This document shows, piece by piece, positions 24,978 through 36,600 of a stretch of 50,584 nt of DNA; position 1 is the first letter of the stretch, and each line of letters opens with the position of its first letter. The stretch is from Oscillospiraceae bacterium (GTDB lineage: Bacteria > Bacillota > Clostridia > Oscillospirales > Oscillospiraceae). Made by a program: the position numbers and the translations under genes. The notes beneath the pieces were generated by a model that was not told the origin of the DNA, ran no database searches, and worked only from the letters and a program-made list of their open reading frames with translations. The stretch lies in contig JAFQHV010000038.1 in the NCBI GenBank assembly GCA_017397835.1, forward strand, positions 1 to 50,584. Direction: 5' to 3'.

Positions 24978-26624
24978 ATGAGTGAACTGACCTTCAAGCG
25001 GTTTGGTACACAGATCGACTGTAGCCGCAACGCGGTGATGAATGTGGAGTCCATCAAAAAGTGGATCGATTTGGTTGCTGCCATGGGCCACAACACCCTG
25101 ATGATGTATACCGAGGATACCTACGAGGTGGACGGCCATCCCTACTTTGGCTACGGCCGCGGCCGCCTGACCCGCGAAGAAATGAAGGAGATCAACGCCT
25201 ACGGCGCCGAGCGGGGCATCGAGCTGATCCCCTCCATCAACACCCTGGCCCACATGGGTACCATCTTCCGCTGGAAGCAGTACGCCGACATCCACGATTG
25301 CGAGGATATCATGCTGTGCGACGACGAGCGCACCTACGAGCTGATCGACGCCATGTTCCGCACCCTGAGCGAGTGCTACACCTCCAAGGTGGTCAACGTG
25401 GGCATGGACGAGGCCGGTATGCTGGGCCGGGGCAAGTACTACGATGCCCACGGCGATGCCCGCCGTATTGACATCATCTACCGCCACCTGCAGAAGGTGG
25501 CCGAGATCGCCAAGAAGTACGGCAAGGAACTGCTCATTTACAGCGATATGTTTTACAGCCTGGCTACCCACGCCGAGTACTCCGACGAGAATGCCAGGGT
25601 GGTGGAGGACGTGGCTACCCAGATCCCCGACAACGTCAGCCTTGTCTACTGGAACTACTACAAGCGCACCGTGGAGGATTACTCCGCCATTATGAACGTC
25701 CACCGCCAGATCAAGCCCGAGGGCCTGTGGTACTACGGCGGCACCTGGAACTGGTTCAGCTTCAACCCCGAGAACAGCTACGGCATCGCCCATCTGTCCA
25801 ATGCCATCCGTGCCTGTCAGAACACCGGCGTGGAGAACATGATCATCTCCATGTGGGGCGACGACGGCGGCGAGTGCGGCCGGTTTGCCAGCCTGCCCGC
25901 CGTGTTCTGGGCCACGGAGCTGGCCAAGGGCAACGCCGACGAGGCGGATATCAAGAAGAAGTTTGAAAAGCTGGTGGGAGTGCCGTTTGACGACTTTATC
26001 AAGCTGGATCTGACCAGCCTGGGCGAGACCGAGCGCTACGGCAGCCACCCCAGCCGTTACATCCTGTATAACGACCCCTTTATCGGCCTGATGGATCTGA
26101 CTCTGCCCGAAAGCACCCGTGCCGACCACGAGAAGCTGGCAGCGCAGCTGGCCCCCCTGTGCAAGCATCCCAAGTGGGGTTATATGTTTGAGACCATGCA
26201 CGACCTGTGTGCTGTGGCCGCCGAAAAGTGCGACATCGGTCCGCGCATCCGTGCCGCGTACGATGCCTGCGACCTGAAGGAGCTGAAAAAGCTGGCCCGC
26301 GAACTGCGCCGCATTGCCAAGCTGGTGCGCAAGTTCTACCTGTCTTTCCGCAGGCAGTGGATGCTGGAGAACAAGGGTCACGGCTTTGACGTGTCCGATG
26401 CCCGCATCGGCGGTGTTATGACCCGTCTGGAAAGCTGCGCCGACCGTCTGGAGGACTACATCGACGGCCGCATCGAGCGAATCGAGGAGCTGGAAGAAGA
26501 ACTGCTGGACGTGCGCTGCCCCGGTCATGCCGAATATGGCAAGCGCATGTACATGGACTACTGGGGTAAGGGTCGCCACTATGCCGATATCGTGTCCGCC
26601 AACGTGGTGGGCAAAGGGTATTAA
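24978..26624 (+). CDS. GH20C-like cytoplasmic exo-beta-N-acetylhexosaminidase 4
   Basis: 548 residues, no signal peptide. It starts SELTFKRFGTQIDCSRNAV. The catalytic pair is intact in NVGMDEAGMLGRG. This is the most divergent active member: YGGTWNWFSFNPENSYG replaces the GVWTWHAF type, ISMWGDDGGECGRFAS has Trp before the GDDGGE loop, and the usual DLTQR is DLTSL. These differences suggest a different leaving-group or linkage preference (inference). The C-terminal helical domain is typical (KKLARELRRIAKLVRKFY). AAAAGGAG precedes the ATG. It is monocistronic. Confidence 0.82.
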   Translation: MSELTFKRFGTQIDCSRNAVMNVESIKKWIDLVAAMGHNTLMMYTEDTYEVDGHPYFGYGRGRLTREEMKEINAYGAERGIELIPSINTLAHMGTIFRWKQYADIHDCEDIMLCDDERTYELIDAMFRTLSECYTSKVVNVGMDEAGMLGRGKYYDAHGDARRIDIIYRHLQKVAEIAKKYGKELLIYSDMFYSLATHAEYSDENARVVEDVATQIPDNVSLVYWNYYKRTVEDYSAIMNVHRQIKPEGLWYYGGTWNWFSFNPENSYGIAHLSNAIRACQNTGVENMIISMWGDDGGECGRFASLPAVFWATELAKGNADEADIKKKFEKLVGVPFDDFIKLDLTSLGETERYGSHPSRYILYNDPFIGLMDLTLPESTRADHEKLAAQLAPLCKHPKWGYMFETMHDLCAVAAEKCDIGPRIRAAYDACDLKELKKLARELRRIAKLVRKFYLSFRRQWMLENKGHGFDVSDARIGGVMTRLESCADRLEDYIDGRIERIEELEEELLDVRCPGHAEYGKRMYMDYWGKGRHYADIVSANVVGKGY

Positions 26625-26640
26625 GTCTGTTTGCAAACAA

Positions 26641-26679
26641 AAAGGAAGGCGTCGGCTATAACCGATGCCTTCCTTTTTT
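26641..26679. terminator. Terminator between GH20 gene 4 and AraC 2
   Basis: Stem AAAGGAAGGC-GTCGG / CCGAT-GCCTTCCTTT with a short AT-rich loop and a T6 run. It serves convergent genes. Confidence 0.85.
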
Positions 26680-27574
26680 ATGTTGTGGGGTGTTCCTTGC
26701 GGTGCGCCCGACGGTAAGCACCGGGGGAGATGCCGAAGGTGCGCTTGAACGCCACGAAAAACCCGGAGGTGGAGGTGTAACCCACCAAAGGGGCAATGTC
26801 CTCCACCGGCGTGTCGGTCAGAAGCAGATGCTGCAGGGCGTGGTGCATTCGTATTTCGTCCAGCTTTTTTTGAAACGTTGCTCCCTCGTACAGCCGGGGC
26901 AGGATGCGGCTGAGCTGCCGGCGGCTGACACACAGCTCCCGGGCCAGATCCTCCTGAGTGATGCCGGTGGCGAAGTTGCGCTGCATGAACTGCTCGATCT
27001 TATGGTACTGGGCGCTCTCTGCGTCCCAAGCGGCCGAGGCAGGGGAGGGGATGGAGGCACTTTGCCCGCAGTGGCGCAGCAGCAGCAGGCAGAATTGCTG
27101 CAGCAGGACGCGCAGAAGCGACTCGGAGAACAGGCCCGGCATAGATGCCTCCTGGCACACGGCCAGCATAGAGGCACGCAGCGGTTCCTCCCTGTGCAGA
27201 CGCAGCGGCACGTCCTTGGGCAGACACGCAAGGGTCTGGGCAAGGAGGGAGGGACGACCCTGCCCCGGTTTGCGCTGCCAAAACAGAAACAGGCTGAACT
27301 GACGGGCGGGCCGGAGTCCGGGACTGCTGCGGTGGGTCAGACCGGCGGGGATCAGGCACAGATCCTCCGGCGCGGTAAGCTCCAGCGACCCGCCGTCAAA
27401 TTCGAGGCAATAATGCCCGGACAGGGGCAGCTGCACTTCCAGCGCCCGATGGGTGTGGAAGGAGGAGATGCCGATGTTGTGACTGCCGTTGCTCTGAACA
27501 TGGAAGAGCAGGTCCTCCAAATCGAACTGAACGCTGAAATCGAATCCTTCGTGTGGAACGAGGGGTAAGGCCAT
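26678..27574 (-). CDS. AraC-family transcriptional regulator 2
   Basis: 298 residues. The N-terminal cupin-like sensor shows ISSFHTHRALEVQLPLSGHY and EDLCLIPAGLTHRS. The C-terminal DNA-binding domain carries ITQEDLARELCVSRRQLSRI and VEDIAPLVGYTSTSGFFVAF with FKRTFGISPGAYRRAHR. The ATG at 27574 has GGGAGA upstream at a good distance; the frame is open for 19 more codons without a better site. It is divergent from GH20 gene 5, its likely target, and may also act on the other GH20 genes. The inducer is presumably a HexNAc-type sugar (inference). Confidence 0.87.
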   Translation of the reverse strand: MALPLVPHEGFDFSVQFDLEDLLFHVQSNGSHNIGISSFHTHRALEVQLPLSGHYCLEFDGGSLELTAPEDLCLIPAGLTHRSSPGLRPARQFSLFLFWQRKPGQGRPSLLAQTLACLPKDVPLRLHREEPLRASMLAVCQEASMPGLFSESLLRVLLQQFCLLLLRHCGQSASIPSPASAAWDAESAQYHKIEQFMQRNFATGITQEDLARELCVSRRQLSRILPRLYEGATFQKKLDEIRMHHALQHLLLTDTPVEDIAPLVGYTSTSGFFVAFKRTFGISPGAYRRAHRKEHPTT

Positions 27575-27756
27575 ATCCGTCATCTCCCATAAACATTTAA
27601 AATAGGGCCACGTTCGGCAAAAAATAGACACCTTTGTTTATTTACGGATCTGCGGGAAAGAGATAGAATAAAAGAAATTGGGGAACGAAAACATTTTAAT
27701 ATGAGCCATCCCCGAAAGTCAATAGCGACACAAACGAACCGAGAGGAGAATGAATT
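27575..27756. promoter_or_regulatory. Divergent control region between AraC 2 and GH20 gene 5
   Basis: AT-rich 182-base region. Candidate -10 TAGAAT at 27664-27669 (plus strand) has no good -35, as expected for an activator-dependent promoter. Similar AT-rich words ACATTTAAAAT (near 27592) and ACATTTTAATAT (near 27693) sit at both ends and may be regulator sites. Confidence 0.35.
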
Positions 27757-29418
27757 ATGCCTAACACCATTCCGTTCAAGAGATTTTCGTCCTTCCTGGA
27801 CTGCTCCCGCAACTCTGTGGTGAACATCCCAACTCTGAAACGCTGGGTGGATGTCATCTCCAAGATGGGCTACAACGTGATGACCATCTATACTGAGGAT
27901 ACCTATGAGCTGGAGGACGAACCCTACTTCGGCTATGCCCGTGGCCGCTACACCAAGGAGGAACTGAAGGAGATCAACGCCTATGCCAAGGAACATGGGG
28001 TGGAGATCTTTGCCAACATCAACACCCTGGCCCACATGAAGTCCATCTTCCGCTGGAAGAACTACGCCGAGATCAACGACTGCGGCGACATCCTGTTGTG
28101 CGAAGATGAGCGTACCTATGCCCTGATCGACAAGATGTTTGCCACTTATTCCGAGTGCTTTGACAGCCGCATCATCAGCGTTAATATGGATGAGGCGGAG
28201 CTGCTGGGCCGGGGCAAGTATCTGGAACGCAACGGCTATCACAAGCGCATCGACGTGTTGCAGCGGCATCTGGCCAAGGTGTGTGAGCTGGCCAAGAAGC
28301 ACGGCTACGAGATGGTATTGATCGCCGGCGATATGCCCGTGCGCCTTGCCACCCACAACGACAACTACAGTGACACCACCGCTACCGTGCAGGAGGACGT
28401 GACCAACCTCATTCCTGATGTCGGTGCGCTGATGTATTGGGACTACTATAAGCGTGAGAAAGAGGACTACAAGGCCCTGATGGCCATCCACCAACAGATC
28501 AAAAAGGAAGATCTGTGGTATTTGGGCGGCATCTGGACCTGGCACGCCTTCAACCCCGAGAACTACTACAGCACCCGGGCCCTGCGCAACTCCATGCAGG
28601 CCTGCCGTGAGCAGGGGATGGAGAACGTGGAGGTGTGCATCTTCGGTGACGACGGCGGCGAGTGTCCCCGCTTCTCCGTCATGCCAGCCCTGTTCTACGC
28701 CAGCCAGATCGCCAAGGGTATCACCGACGAGGACGAGATCAAGAAGAACTTCGAGGAGATGTTCCACATCCCCTACGACGCCTTCCTGCTGCTGGACCTG
28801 ACCCAGCGCAAGGAGGAGGACGAATACTGCGTCCATCCTACCCGCTACGTGCTGTATAACGACCCCTTCATCGGCCTGATGGATCTGACCCTGCCTGACA
28901 ACACCCGTGCCGACCATGAGGAGCTGGTCAAGCTGCTGAAGCCCTGGTGCAGCCATCCCGAGTGGGGCTATCTGTTCCAGACCGCCCACGACCTGTGTGC
29001 CGTTACCGCCGAGAAGTGCGACATCGGTCCCCGTATCCGCGCCGCTTACAAGGCCGGGGATAAGAAGATGCTGAAGAAGCTGGCCCGCGAGCTGCGCCGC
29101 ATCCGCAAGTTGGTGGAGCAGTTCCATCGCTCCTTCCGCAAGCAGTGGATGATCGAGAGCAAGTCCTTCGGCTTCGAGGTGTCCGATGCCCGTATCGGCG
29201 GCGTGATGACCCGTCTGAATACCTGTGCCGACATTCTGGAGGAGTACGTCCGAGGCGACATCGACCGCATCGAAGAGCTGGAGATGGAGCAGCTGGATCC
29301 CCGCACCCCCCTGGACCCCACCTACGGCGTGAAGAAGTACCAGACCTACTGGAACCGCAACAGCCGTTACTACTCCGACATCGTGTCCGCCTGCGTGACC
29401 GACAAGCCGGAAAACTGA
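27757..29418 (+). CDS. GH20C-like cytoplasmic exo-beta-N-acetylhexosaminidase 5
   Basis: 553 residues, no signal peptide. It starts NTIPFKRFSSFLDCSRNSV. The catalytic pair is intact in SVNMDEAELLGRG. It is closest in motif detail to copies 1 and 2 (GIWTWHAFNPENYYSTRALR; CIFGDDGGECPRFSV), and ends with the same helical domain (KKLARELRRIRKLVEQFH). GAGAGGAG precedes the ATG. It is divergent from AraC 2 and is followed by its own terminator, so it is a single-gene unit. Activity on terminal beta-GlcNAc or beta-GalNAc is inferred from the family. Confidence 0.82.
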   Translation: MPNTIPFKRFSSFLDCSRNSVVNIPTLKRWVDVISKMGYNVMTIYTEDTYELEDEPYFGYARGRYTKEELKEINAYAKEHGVEIFANINTLAHMKSIFRWKNYAEINDCGDILLCEDERTYALIDKMFATYSECFDSRIISVNMDEAELLGRGKYLERNGYHKRIDVLQRHLAKVCELAKKHGYEMVLIAGDMPVRLATHNDNYSDTTATVQEDVTNLIPDVGALMYWDYYKREKEDYKALMAIHQQIKKEDLWYLGGIWTWHAFNPENYYSTRALRNSMQACREQGMENVEVCIFGDDGGECPRFSVMPALFYASQIAKGITDEDEIKKNFEEMFHIPYDAFLLLDLTQRKEEDEYCVHPTRYVLYNDPFIGLMDLTLPDNTRADHEELVKLLKPWCSHPEWGYLFQTAHDLCAVTAEKCDIGPRIRAAYKAGDKKMLKKLARELRRIRKLVEQFHRSFRKQWMIESKSFGFEVSDARIGGVMTRLNTCADILEEYVRGDIDRIEELEMEQLDPRTPLDPTYGVKKYQTYWNRNSRYYSDIVSACVTDKPEN

Positions 29419-29428
29419 CCGAATACGC

Positions 29429-29465
29429 AAACAGGCCGTCAAGCAACGCTTGACGGCCTGTTTTT
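29429..29465. terminator. Terminator after GH20 gene 5
   Basis: Stem AAACAGGCCGTCAAGC / GCTTGACGGCCTGTTT around AAC with a T run. The convergent amidohydrolase gene ends just beyond it. Confidence 0.88.
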
Positions 29466-29471
29466 GTTGGA

Positions 29472-30395
29472 TTACTTGTTAAGTTTCAGGATTCGGATGG
29501 CGTTTTCCCGGACCAGCTTGCGGTAGTTTGTTTCGCTGATTTTGCCCTCATTCACCATGGTTTCGAGGAAATCTACAAAGGGGAAGGGGTGGGTGTTGGT
29601 GGCAAAGCAGATGTCGCAGCCGTACAGGATGCGGTCGGGGAACTCCTCGATGAACCGGGCGGTGAAGTCCGGGTCCCGCATCATGGCGTTGTGGCCGCTG
29701 CCGGCGGACACGTCGCAGTACAGGTTGGGATACTTGCGCATCAGCTCCACGATGCGGCCACCCTCGGTCACGGGGGTTTTGGGATACTGCCCGCGGGACG
29801 CCTCCGTCACGTCGCCGGAGATCTCCGTCCAGAAAACGGTGGAGTGCCCGATGAGCTTCAGGTCGGGCATATCAGCCAGCAGCTTTTCGATGCGGGGCAG
29901 ACCCAAATCGTCATACATGCCGTAGAGCTTGTCCAGGGTGAAGTTGATGTGGATGATGGCGGGCATATCGCACTTGGCGCAGGCGGCAAAGAGGTTGTAC
30001 ATCCGAGGGTCATCGATGTTCAACGGGGTGGTGATTTCGCCCACGCCCTTGGCACCTAAGGCCTTATAGTGGTTGATGAGGGAAACCAAATCGCTGTCCG
30101 GGGAGTTTGGGAAGGCGCGGGGATCCACGCCGCAGAACCATTTAAAGCGGTCGGGGTACTTGTCCACGATGTACTTGGTCATCTCGGTGGTGATGGGGGT
30201 GAGCTGCCCCTCGGCGGACACGATGGGTAGCAGCACGCCGGTTTCGATGCCCAGCCGGTCATACATCTCAATCAAATCCTCGGCGCAGATAAACTGACTT
30301 GTGGGGTCGCCGGGCTTGTAGAAGGGGGTGTATTCGGGGAAGGCCAGTACGTGGGCGTGGATGTCAATTTTCTTAACGGATTTGGGGTCGAACAT
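29472..30395 (-). CDS. Amidohydro_2 family metal-dependent hydrolase/decarboxylase
   Basis: 307 residues, TIM-barrel amidohydrolase of the PF04909 type (family members include ACMSD-like decarboxylases and lactone hydrolases). Metal-site motifs: KIDIHAHVLAF near the start (HxH), AIIHINF in the middle, LIGHSTVFW (third His), and ILYGCDICFATNTHPFPF near the end with the metal Asp. The ATG at 30395 has GGAGG 8 bases upstream; the frame extends 5 codons further. A perfect palindrome CCAAATTTGG (30407-30416) overlaps the ribosome site. The substrate is unknown; the setting among sugar genes leaves a sugar-lactone or carboxylate role possible. Confidence 0.8.
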   Translation of the reverse strand: MFDPKSVKKIDIHAHVLAFPEYTPFYKPGDPTSQFICAEDLIEMYDRLGIETGVLLPIVSAEGQLTPITTEMTKYIVDKYPDRFKWFCGVDPRAFPNSPDSDLVSLINHYKALGAKGVGEITTPLNIDDPRMYNLFAACAKCDMPAIIHINFTLDKLYGMYDDLGLPRIEKLLADMPDLKLIGHSTVFWTEISGDVTEASRGQYPKTPVTEGGRIVELMRKYPNLYCDVSAGSGHNAMMRDPDFTARFIEEFPDRILYGCDICFATNTHPFPFVDFLETMVNEGKISETNYRKLVRENAIRILKLNK

Positions 30396-30427
30396 GGCAA
30401 ACACCTCCAAATTTGGATCGTGACACC

Positions 30428-30456
30428 ATTATAGGGCGGGAAAACCGGAAAAGCAA
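30428..30456 (-). promoter_or_regulatory. Promoter of the amidohydrolase gene
   Basis: Minus-strand TTGCTT (30451-30456), 17 bases, TATAAT (30428-30433), 32 bases before the ATG. For the opposite gene at 30638 a perfect TTGACA is visible at 30539-30544 but with no matching -10. Confidence 0.6.
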
Positions 30457-30637
30457 TATCGGTAATTGTTCGAATAGATTGCGTTTTTGGCACTCGTGTG
30501 CGGAGGAATGATAAAATATCGCAATAAATGCAATGTAGTTGACAAAATCTATATAGCGGGTTAGCGGTTTTTAGTGTAAAATAAATAGCATAGTGAAACA
30601 CACAGGAAGAACCCACTCTACTTTAGGAGGAACAGCG

Positions 30638-33600
30638 ATGAAAAAAGCAATGTCTTTCCTGCTGGCGCTGATCATGGTTGTGTCCATGGTCCCCGGCACC
30701 GCCCTGCCTGCTGCGGCGGCTGAGGCGGAACCCCTGCAGGCTTATTACACCAACGAAAACGTGTCGGTGGACGGCGCGCTGCGCGAGGAGCACTGGCTGC
30801 TGCGGGATAAGATCGGCAGCACTCCCATCGCCCTGCTGAACGCGCAGAACGCCCTGTACATCGCTCTGAAGACCGAGGAGAAGGTCATTGACGTGACCGT
30901 CAGCGGCAAGACCTTCAAGGTGGATCTGGCCGCCGGTGCCGTGATGGCGGGCGGCGAAAAGATCGGCGTGGCTGCCTTTGATATGCAGAACGGCACGTCC
31001 GAGATCGAGATCCCCATGACCGCCCTTGGCCTGACCTACAGTGTGGGCCGTGAGGTGGACTTTGCCATCACTGCGGGCACAGACAGCTACAACGGCAAGC
31101 TGATGTTGGCAGAGAAGGCGGTCAAGCTGGCCGAGAGCTTTGACGACATTACCAAGCTGACCAAGGGCGGCACCACCAAGTTCGGCGGCTCCACCGCCGA
31201 GGTCTACGCCACCCAGGGCGAGGGTGGCTCCCTGCACATCCAGACCGGCGATATGACCGACAACGGATACTCTTTCCATCAGCCCAACTGGGTGGCCGAA
31301 AAGCTGGGTATGGACCTGAGCCGTGGCTACGAACTGTCCTTCACCGCCGACTTCAACGACCTGAACGTGCCTGCCGCGGACAATGTGGCCCATCAGGCCA
31401 TCGTGGGCTTTGCGGTGGACGTGCGCGCCGAGGTCTATCTGCGCCACAGCTTTACCGCCGACAAGAACGGCAACCTGATGGTCAGCCAGTACGAAAACAC
31501 CGCCGACCAGACCAAGGTCATCGACACCGGCTACGATCTGCCTGCCAAGGACCTGTTTGTCAAGTTCGTGGTGGACGATAACTTCAACGTGGACGTGCAG
31601 ATCAACGGCAAGAGTGTGGCCAAGTTCGGTCAGACCACCCGCCGGGTGGCCGCCGGCACCGTGATGTTCAGCACCTGCACCGGCCGCCGTGACCTGTCCA
31701 GCCCCCGCAAGAACGACGTGGCCGTTTACGACCTGCTGATCACTCAGGCGGCCCCCAGCGAACAGGTGACGGTGAACACCATCGCCAACGCGGACGACCT
31801 GAAGCTGGACGGCGCCACCTCCGAGGTGCTGTGGTCCATGCCCTACACCGTGGGCGGCACCCGCTACGGTCTGCTGTACGATGCGGAGAACCTGTACATC
31901 GCTCTGAACACCGACAAGTCCCAGGTGGACTTTACGCTGGGTGAGCAGAAGGCCACCGCCAAGCTGGGCAAAAAGCCTACTGTGGCCCTTGGCTTTACCA
32001 TGGGTCCCACCATTGCCACCGACGGCAAGGGCGGCTATGAGATCACCATTCCCCGGAACCTGCTGAAGGTGGAGGGAAAGATCCCCTTCTCCATCACCTC
32101 CGGTGACGAGACCCGAAGCAGCGACCTGACGCTGGGCAACACCTCTCTGTCCGTGGTGGAGAAGCAGATCACCTCCGGCGACGGCAAGCAGGATGCCATT
32201 GCCTACCTGAACACCGATAAGGTGACGATGGACGGCAAGCTGAAGGAAAACCACTGGTACACCCCCTATGACACCCAGGGCGCCGCCGGTACCATCGCCA
32301 CCGGCGCGGGCTTTATGTGGGACGCCAACTATCTGTATCTGGGCGCCCAAATGTTCAGCGCCAGCCGCCCCGAGGCCATGAATTTGACCATCAACGGCAA
32401 GAGTATGTCCGCCGACATCTCCGCCAACACCGCCACTGTGGGTGACGTGATGGGCGACGGGCAGACCATGGAGTGGCGTATCCCCCACGCCGAGCTGGGC
32501 CTGACGGCCGGCAACGGCGTGTCCGCCGACTATAAGCTGGAGGTGGTGGGTGCAAACGGCACCTCCACCCTCTACGGCAAGCTGACCATGCAGGCCGTGG
32601 TGGTGGTCTTTGGCGACACTTGTGACGATATCAACGCCAAGGACTACTCCGTTGCCAACAACAAGCTGGCCGGCACCGAGGTGGTGCAGGGCACCGGCGT
32701 GTACGACATTAACACCAAGGATGGATTCACCGGCAACGAGTACTATCAGATGCACACCCCCCTGCTGAACTACGAGGGCGGTGCCTATGAGTTCGTTATC
32801 GACCTGACCGTGGAGTCCCTGCCCCACAACACCCGCACCCTGGGTTGGCGCGGCCTGAACTGGGAGATTCGCCAGCCCGGCCTGCAGACCCGCTTCTGCC
32901 TGCGCAGCGACGGCAACGGCAACGTCATGATGGACGTGCTGAACCGCCGTGACTCCGCTGCGCTGGATACCGGCATCGACTTTGGCGAGCGGGCGGTCAT
33001 CCGCTTCTCCGTGGACGACAACCTGAACCCCACTCTGTACGTCAACGACAAGATGGTGGGCGGCTTCCCCGCGCTGGACCGTACCGCTTTTACCATCAGC
33101 GATAACCTGCACATGCCCCGCCTGATTCTGCAGGCCATGAACTACGACCGCGACCCCGATGCCGACGGCAAGCTGAACGGCCTGAACGTGGAGGTTCACG
33201 ACATGCTGTGGACCCAGACCGTGTTTACCGACGCCCGCGGCGCTGCCGAGAGCGCCATGGAGACCGTCACCGAGAAGAACCTGCTGCTGGGCGCCGACCC
33301 CGAGGACGTGACCAAGCTGTATCTGGTGAAGTCCATTTCCGACACCAATACCGGCGTGACCAGCACCGTCACCTGGAAGGCCATCGACAAGGCCACCGGC
33401 AAGGTGGCCGCCAACGTGAACACCGAGACCGGTGTCATCACCCGCGGTGACAAGCCCCTGTACTTCGATCTGATCGCCACCGTGACTTACGACGGCGTGG
33501 GCGTGTCCAAGACCTTCACCTTCCAGACCAAGGGCACCAAGAACCTTGGCTCCGTGGGCCTCATTACTTGGGACAATGACCCCCGCACCGGCCACCCCGA

Positions 33601-36600
33601 GAGCTGGGGCGGCAGCAGCTTTGAGTACTTTGACAACACCCACAACAGCCTTGTGGTGGATCAGGGTTCCTCCAAGCAGTTCAACACCATCACCCTGTAC
33701 GACTTTGACGACGTGTCCCGTGTCAACAAGCAGCATTTGAGCGTGTACGTCAGCAACGACGGGAAGACCTATACCAAGGTCTACAACTGGCTGCTGCATC
33801 AGGACGGAAAGGCCTATACCATCTACAACCTGAGCGAAACCGCCCGCTACGTCAAGGTCCACAACCACCACGACGATTTGGACGAGATGGGAAATAAGCC
33901 CAGCTTCTACAACGCCGTGGCCGACATGATGACCGTCAGCAACAACCCCAATTTTGTGGGCGCCAACGGCGGCTTTGCCCACAAGGCGGATTATAAGGTC
34001 AGCAATCCCACCGGCAAGGCGGTGAAGGACTATCCCGTTTTTATCAGCCTGACGGATCTGGGCGCAAAGACCGGTGAGTACAAGGCCGACTGCACCGACT
34101 TCCGCTTCACCATGGGTGAGAATTATTTGGCCTATTGGTACAACGGGGTGGACGGCTTCTACGTCCGTATTCCCGACATGACCGCCGGCGGCGCCGCCAC
34201 CGTCACCGCCCACTGGGGCTGCGCCTCCGCCGCCGACTTCTCCGACGGTGAGAGTGTGTTTGAGGTGATGTACGGCAACATTACCATCACCGACTTTACC
34301 CGTGACCACAATCTGGGCTCTCACGGCCGTCCCGTCACCATGCCCAACGGCGACATCATCGTGGCCGGCCGTACCGCCGATACCCGGGGCAACACCGGCT
34401 TCGTCCGCTCCACCGACGGCGGCCGCACCTTCAGCACCGTGCCCGAGTTCGTTATGCGCGACAGCGACTACTCCGGTCGTGCCCTGGGCTTCGGCGGCTT
34501 CCTGGTGGACGAGGAGATCGGCCGCGTGTGGGCCATTTCCTACAGCGGCAAAAACCTCAAGGACGGCAGAACCGAGTACCGCCTTGTCATTAGCTACACC
34601 GACGACAGCGGCTACACCTGGTCCAAGCCCGTGTTCCTCACGAACCCCGCTTTGGAACCCGTTCAGGATAACGATGCCATGCTGGAAAACGCCGATCCCA
34701 ATGTCATTTACTCCCTGACCTACTGTAACGGCATCAAGCTGCGGGATGCCGACGGCAAGGGTCCCAATGTGGACTATGTGCTGGCCGGTAACGGCACCAA
34801 CCACGTGACCAAGTATAACTGCACCCAGGTTTACTACTCCAAGGACGGCGGCGAGAGCTGGGCCTGCGGCGAGAATGTTTACATGGATCTGGACGCCAAG
34901 TCCAACGCCGAGAACGGCGTGACCGAACCCGCCATTACCCAGCTGGATGACGGTCGCCTGTATATGCTCATGCGCGCCCAACAGGAGGGTAACTTCTACT
35001 TCTACGAGGCGTTCTCCAGCGACTACGGCGCCACCTGGGAGGCCGGGTATTCCAAGGTCATCGCCTCCAACACCTCTCCCGTTATGACCACCTACAACAA
35101 CCAGCGCATCCTGCTGTGGACCAGTATGAACAGCGTGGGCGCCTTCTCCTATCGCCGCACCCCCGTCCACGTGGCCACCACCAGCGACAACTACAAGAGC
35201 TTTGACCACATCGTGGACGTGGTCTTCGGCACCTCTTACGACGGTCTGGAAGAGATGTACAGCCATATGTTCCAGCCCGGCATCACCTTCACCAAGGACG
35301 GCAAGGATGCCTACGTGGCCTTCTACGCCGGCAGCCAGCTGCGCCGCTTTACCGAGCCGGCCACCGGCGGCTTCCTGGCTGAGGACTTCCAGGATATGAT
35401 CAACTACACCAAGGGCGGCTACGACGACTTTGAGGTGGCCAGCCTGAAGTTTGAGGGCTGGATGACCGTGGACGGCGTTGTGCTGGAAGTGAGTGAGGAT
35501 GCGGCTGTCTCCGGTCAGCGGTCCTTGAAGCTGTATGACCGCAATCCCGGTTCCATTGTCCACACCACCCGTCAGATTCCCTCCATGAAGTACGGCACCG
35601 TGGGTGCCAAGATGATGGTGCCTGCCACCAACACCGATTACTTCGCTTTGGAGCTGAAGGCCGGTTACAACTTCGAGCATCTGCAGCATGCGCTGGCGGC
35701 CGTTGCCGTTAAGGGCGACGGCACCGTGGCCGTCTGCTATGCCGACGAGATTGTCCCTGTTGGTAAGGTGGAGCCCGGCACCTGGAACGACTACGCCGTC
35801 AGCTTTGACATCGCCAAGAACATGGGTAAGCTGTATGTCAACGGCAAGTTTGTCAGCGACATCAAGCTGAACACCAGCGCTCCTCTGCTGGACAAGATGG
35901 TGGAGGACATCATCCGCGAGGTCACCTGTATCCAGTTCATGCAGACCGAGGCGACCACCGGCACCAGCGACGTGCTGTACGTGGACGACGTTTATTTCAA
36001 CGAGCTGACCGCACCCCTGAGCCGCACCGGCGCCGAGTCCGGCGGTCTGACCCCCGTGGAGCCGCCCAAGGAAGAGCCTGAGGACGAACTCACCTTCGCC
36101 GACGTAAAGACCGGCGACTGGTTCTACGACGCGGTCGCCTACGCCACCGCCAACGGCATTATGAGTGGCTACAGCGCCGACAAGTTTGGCCCCAACGACA
36201 CCCTGAACCGCGCCATGGTGGTGCAGCTGCTGTACAACAAGGAGGGCCAGCCTGCTCTGAACGGTCTGAAGCACAGCTTCTCCGACGTGCCCGCTTCCCA
36301 GTGGTACAACAACGCAGTCACTTGGGGCAGCAACAAGGGCGTGGTCAGCGGCTACGGCGGCGGCGTATTCAAGCCGGAGGATGCTGTGACCGTCGAGCAG
36401 ATCGCGGTCATCCTGCGCAACTACTCCGGTTCGCCCAACGGCAACGGAGATCTGTCCAAGGTGGGCAACCACAGCGATTGGGCCGCCGATGCTTTGAAGT
36501 GGGCGGTGGAGAAGGGTATTCTCAACAACGTGCCCTTTACCAATGCCACCGAGCAGGCCACTCGCGCTCAGGCAGCGCAGATGCTGACCAACTATCTGCG

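Noticed and set aside
30623-36472. A 1949-codon open frame on the minus strand, and similar ones at 37719-43064 and 43495-48609
   Set aside because: They lie antisense to giant genes with clear signal peptides, domains and ribosome sites. Their products are Gly/Val/His-rich with no family pattern, a by-product of GC-rich third positions.
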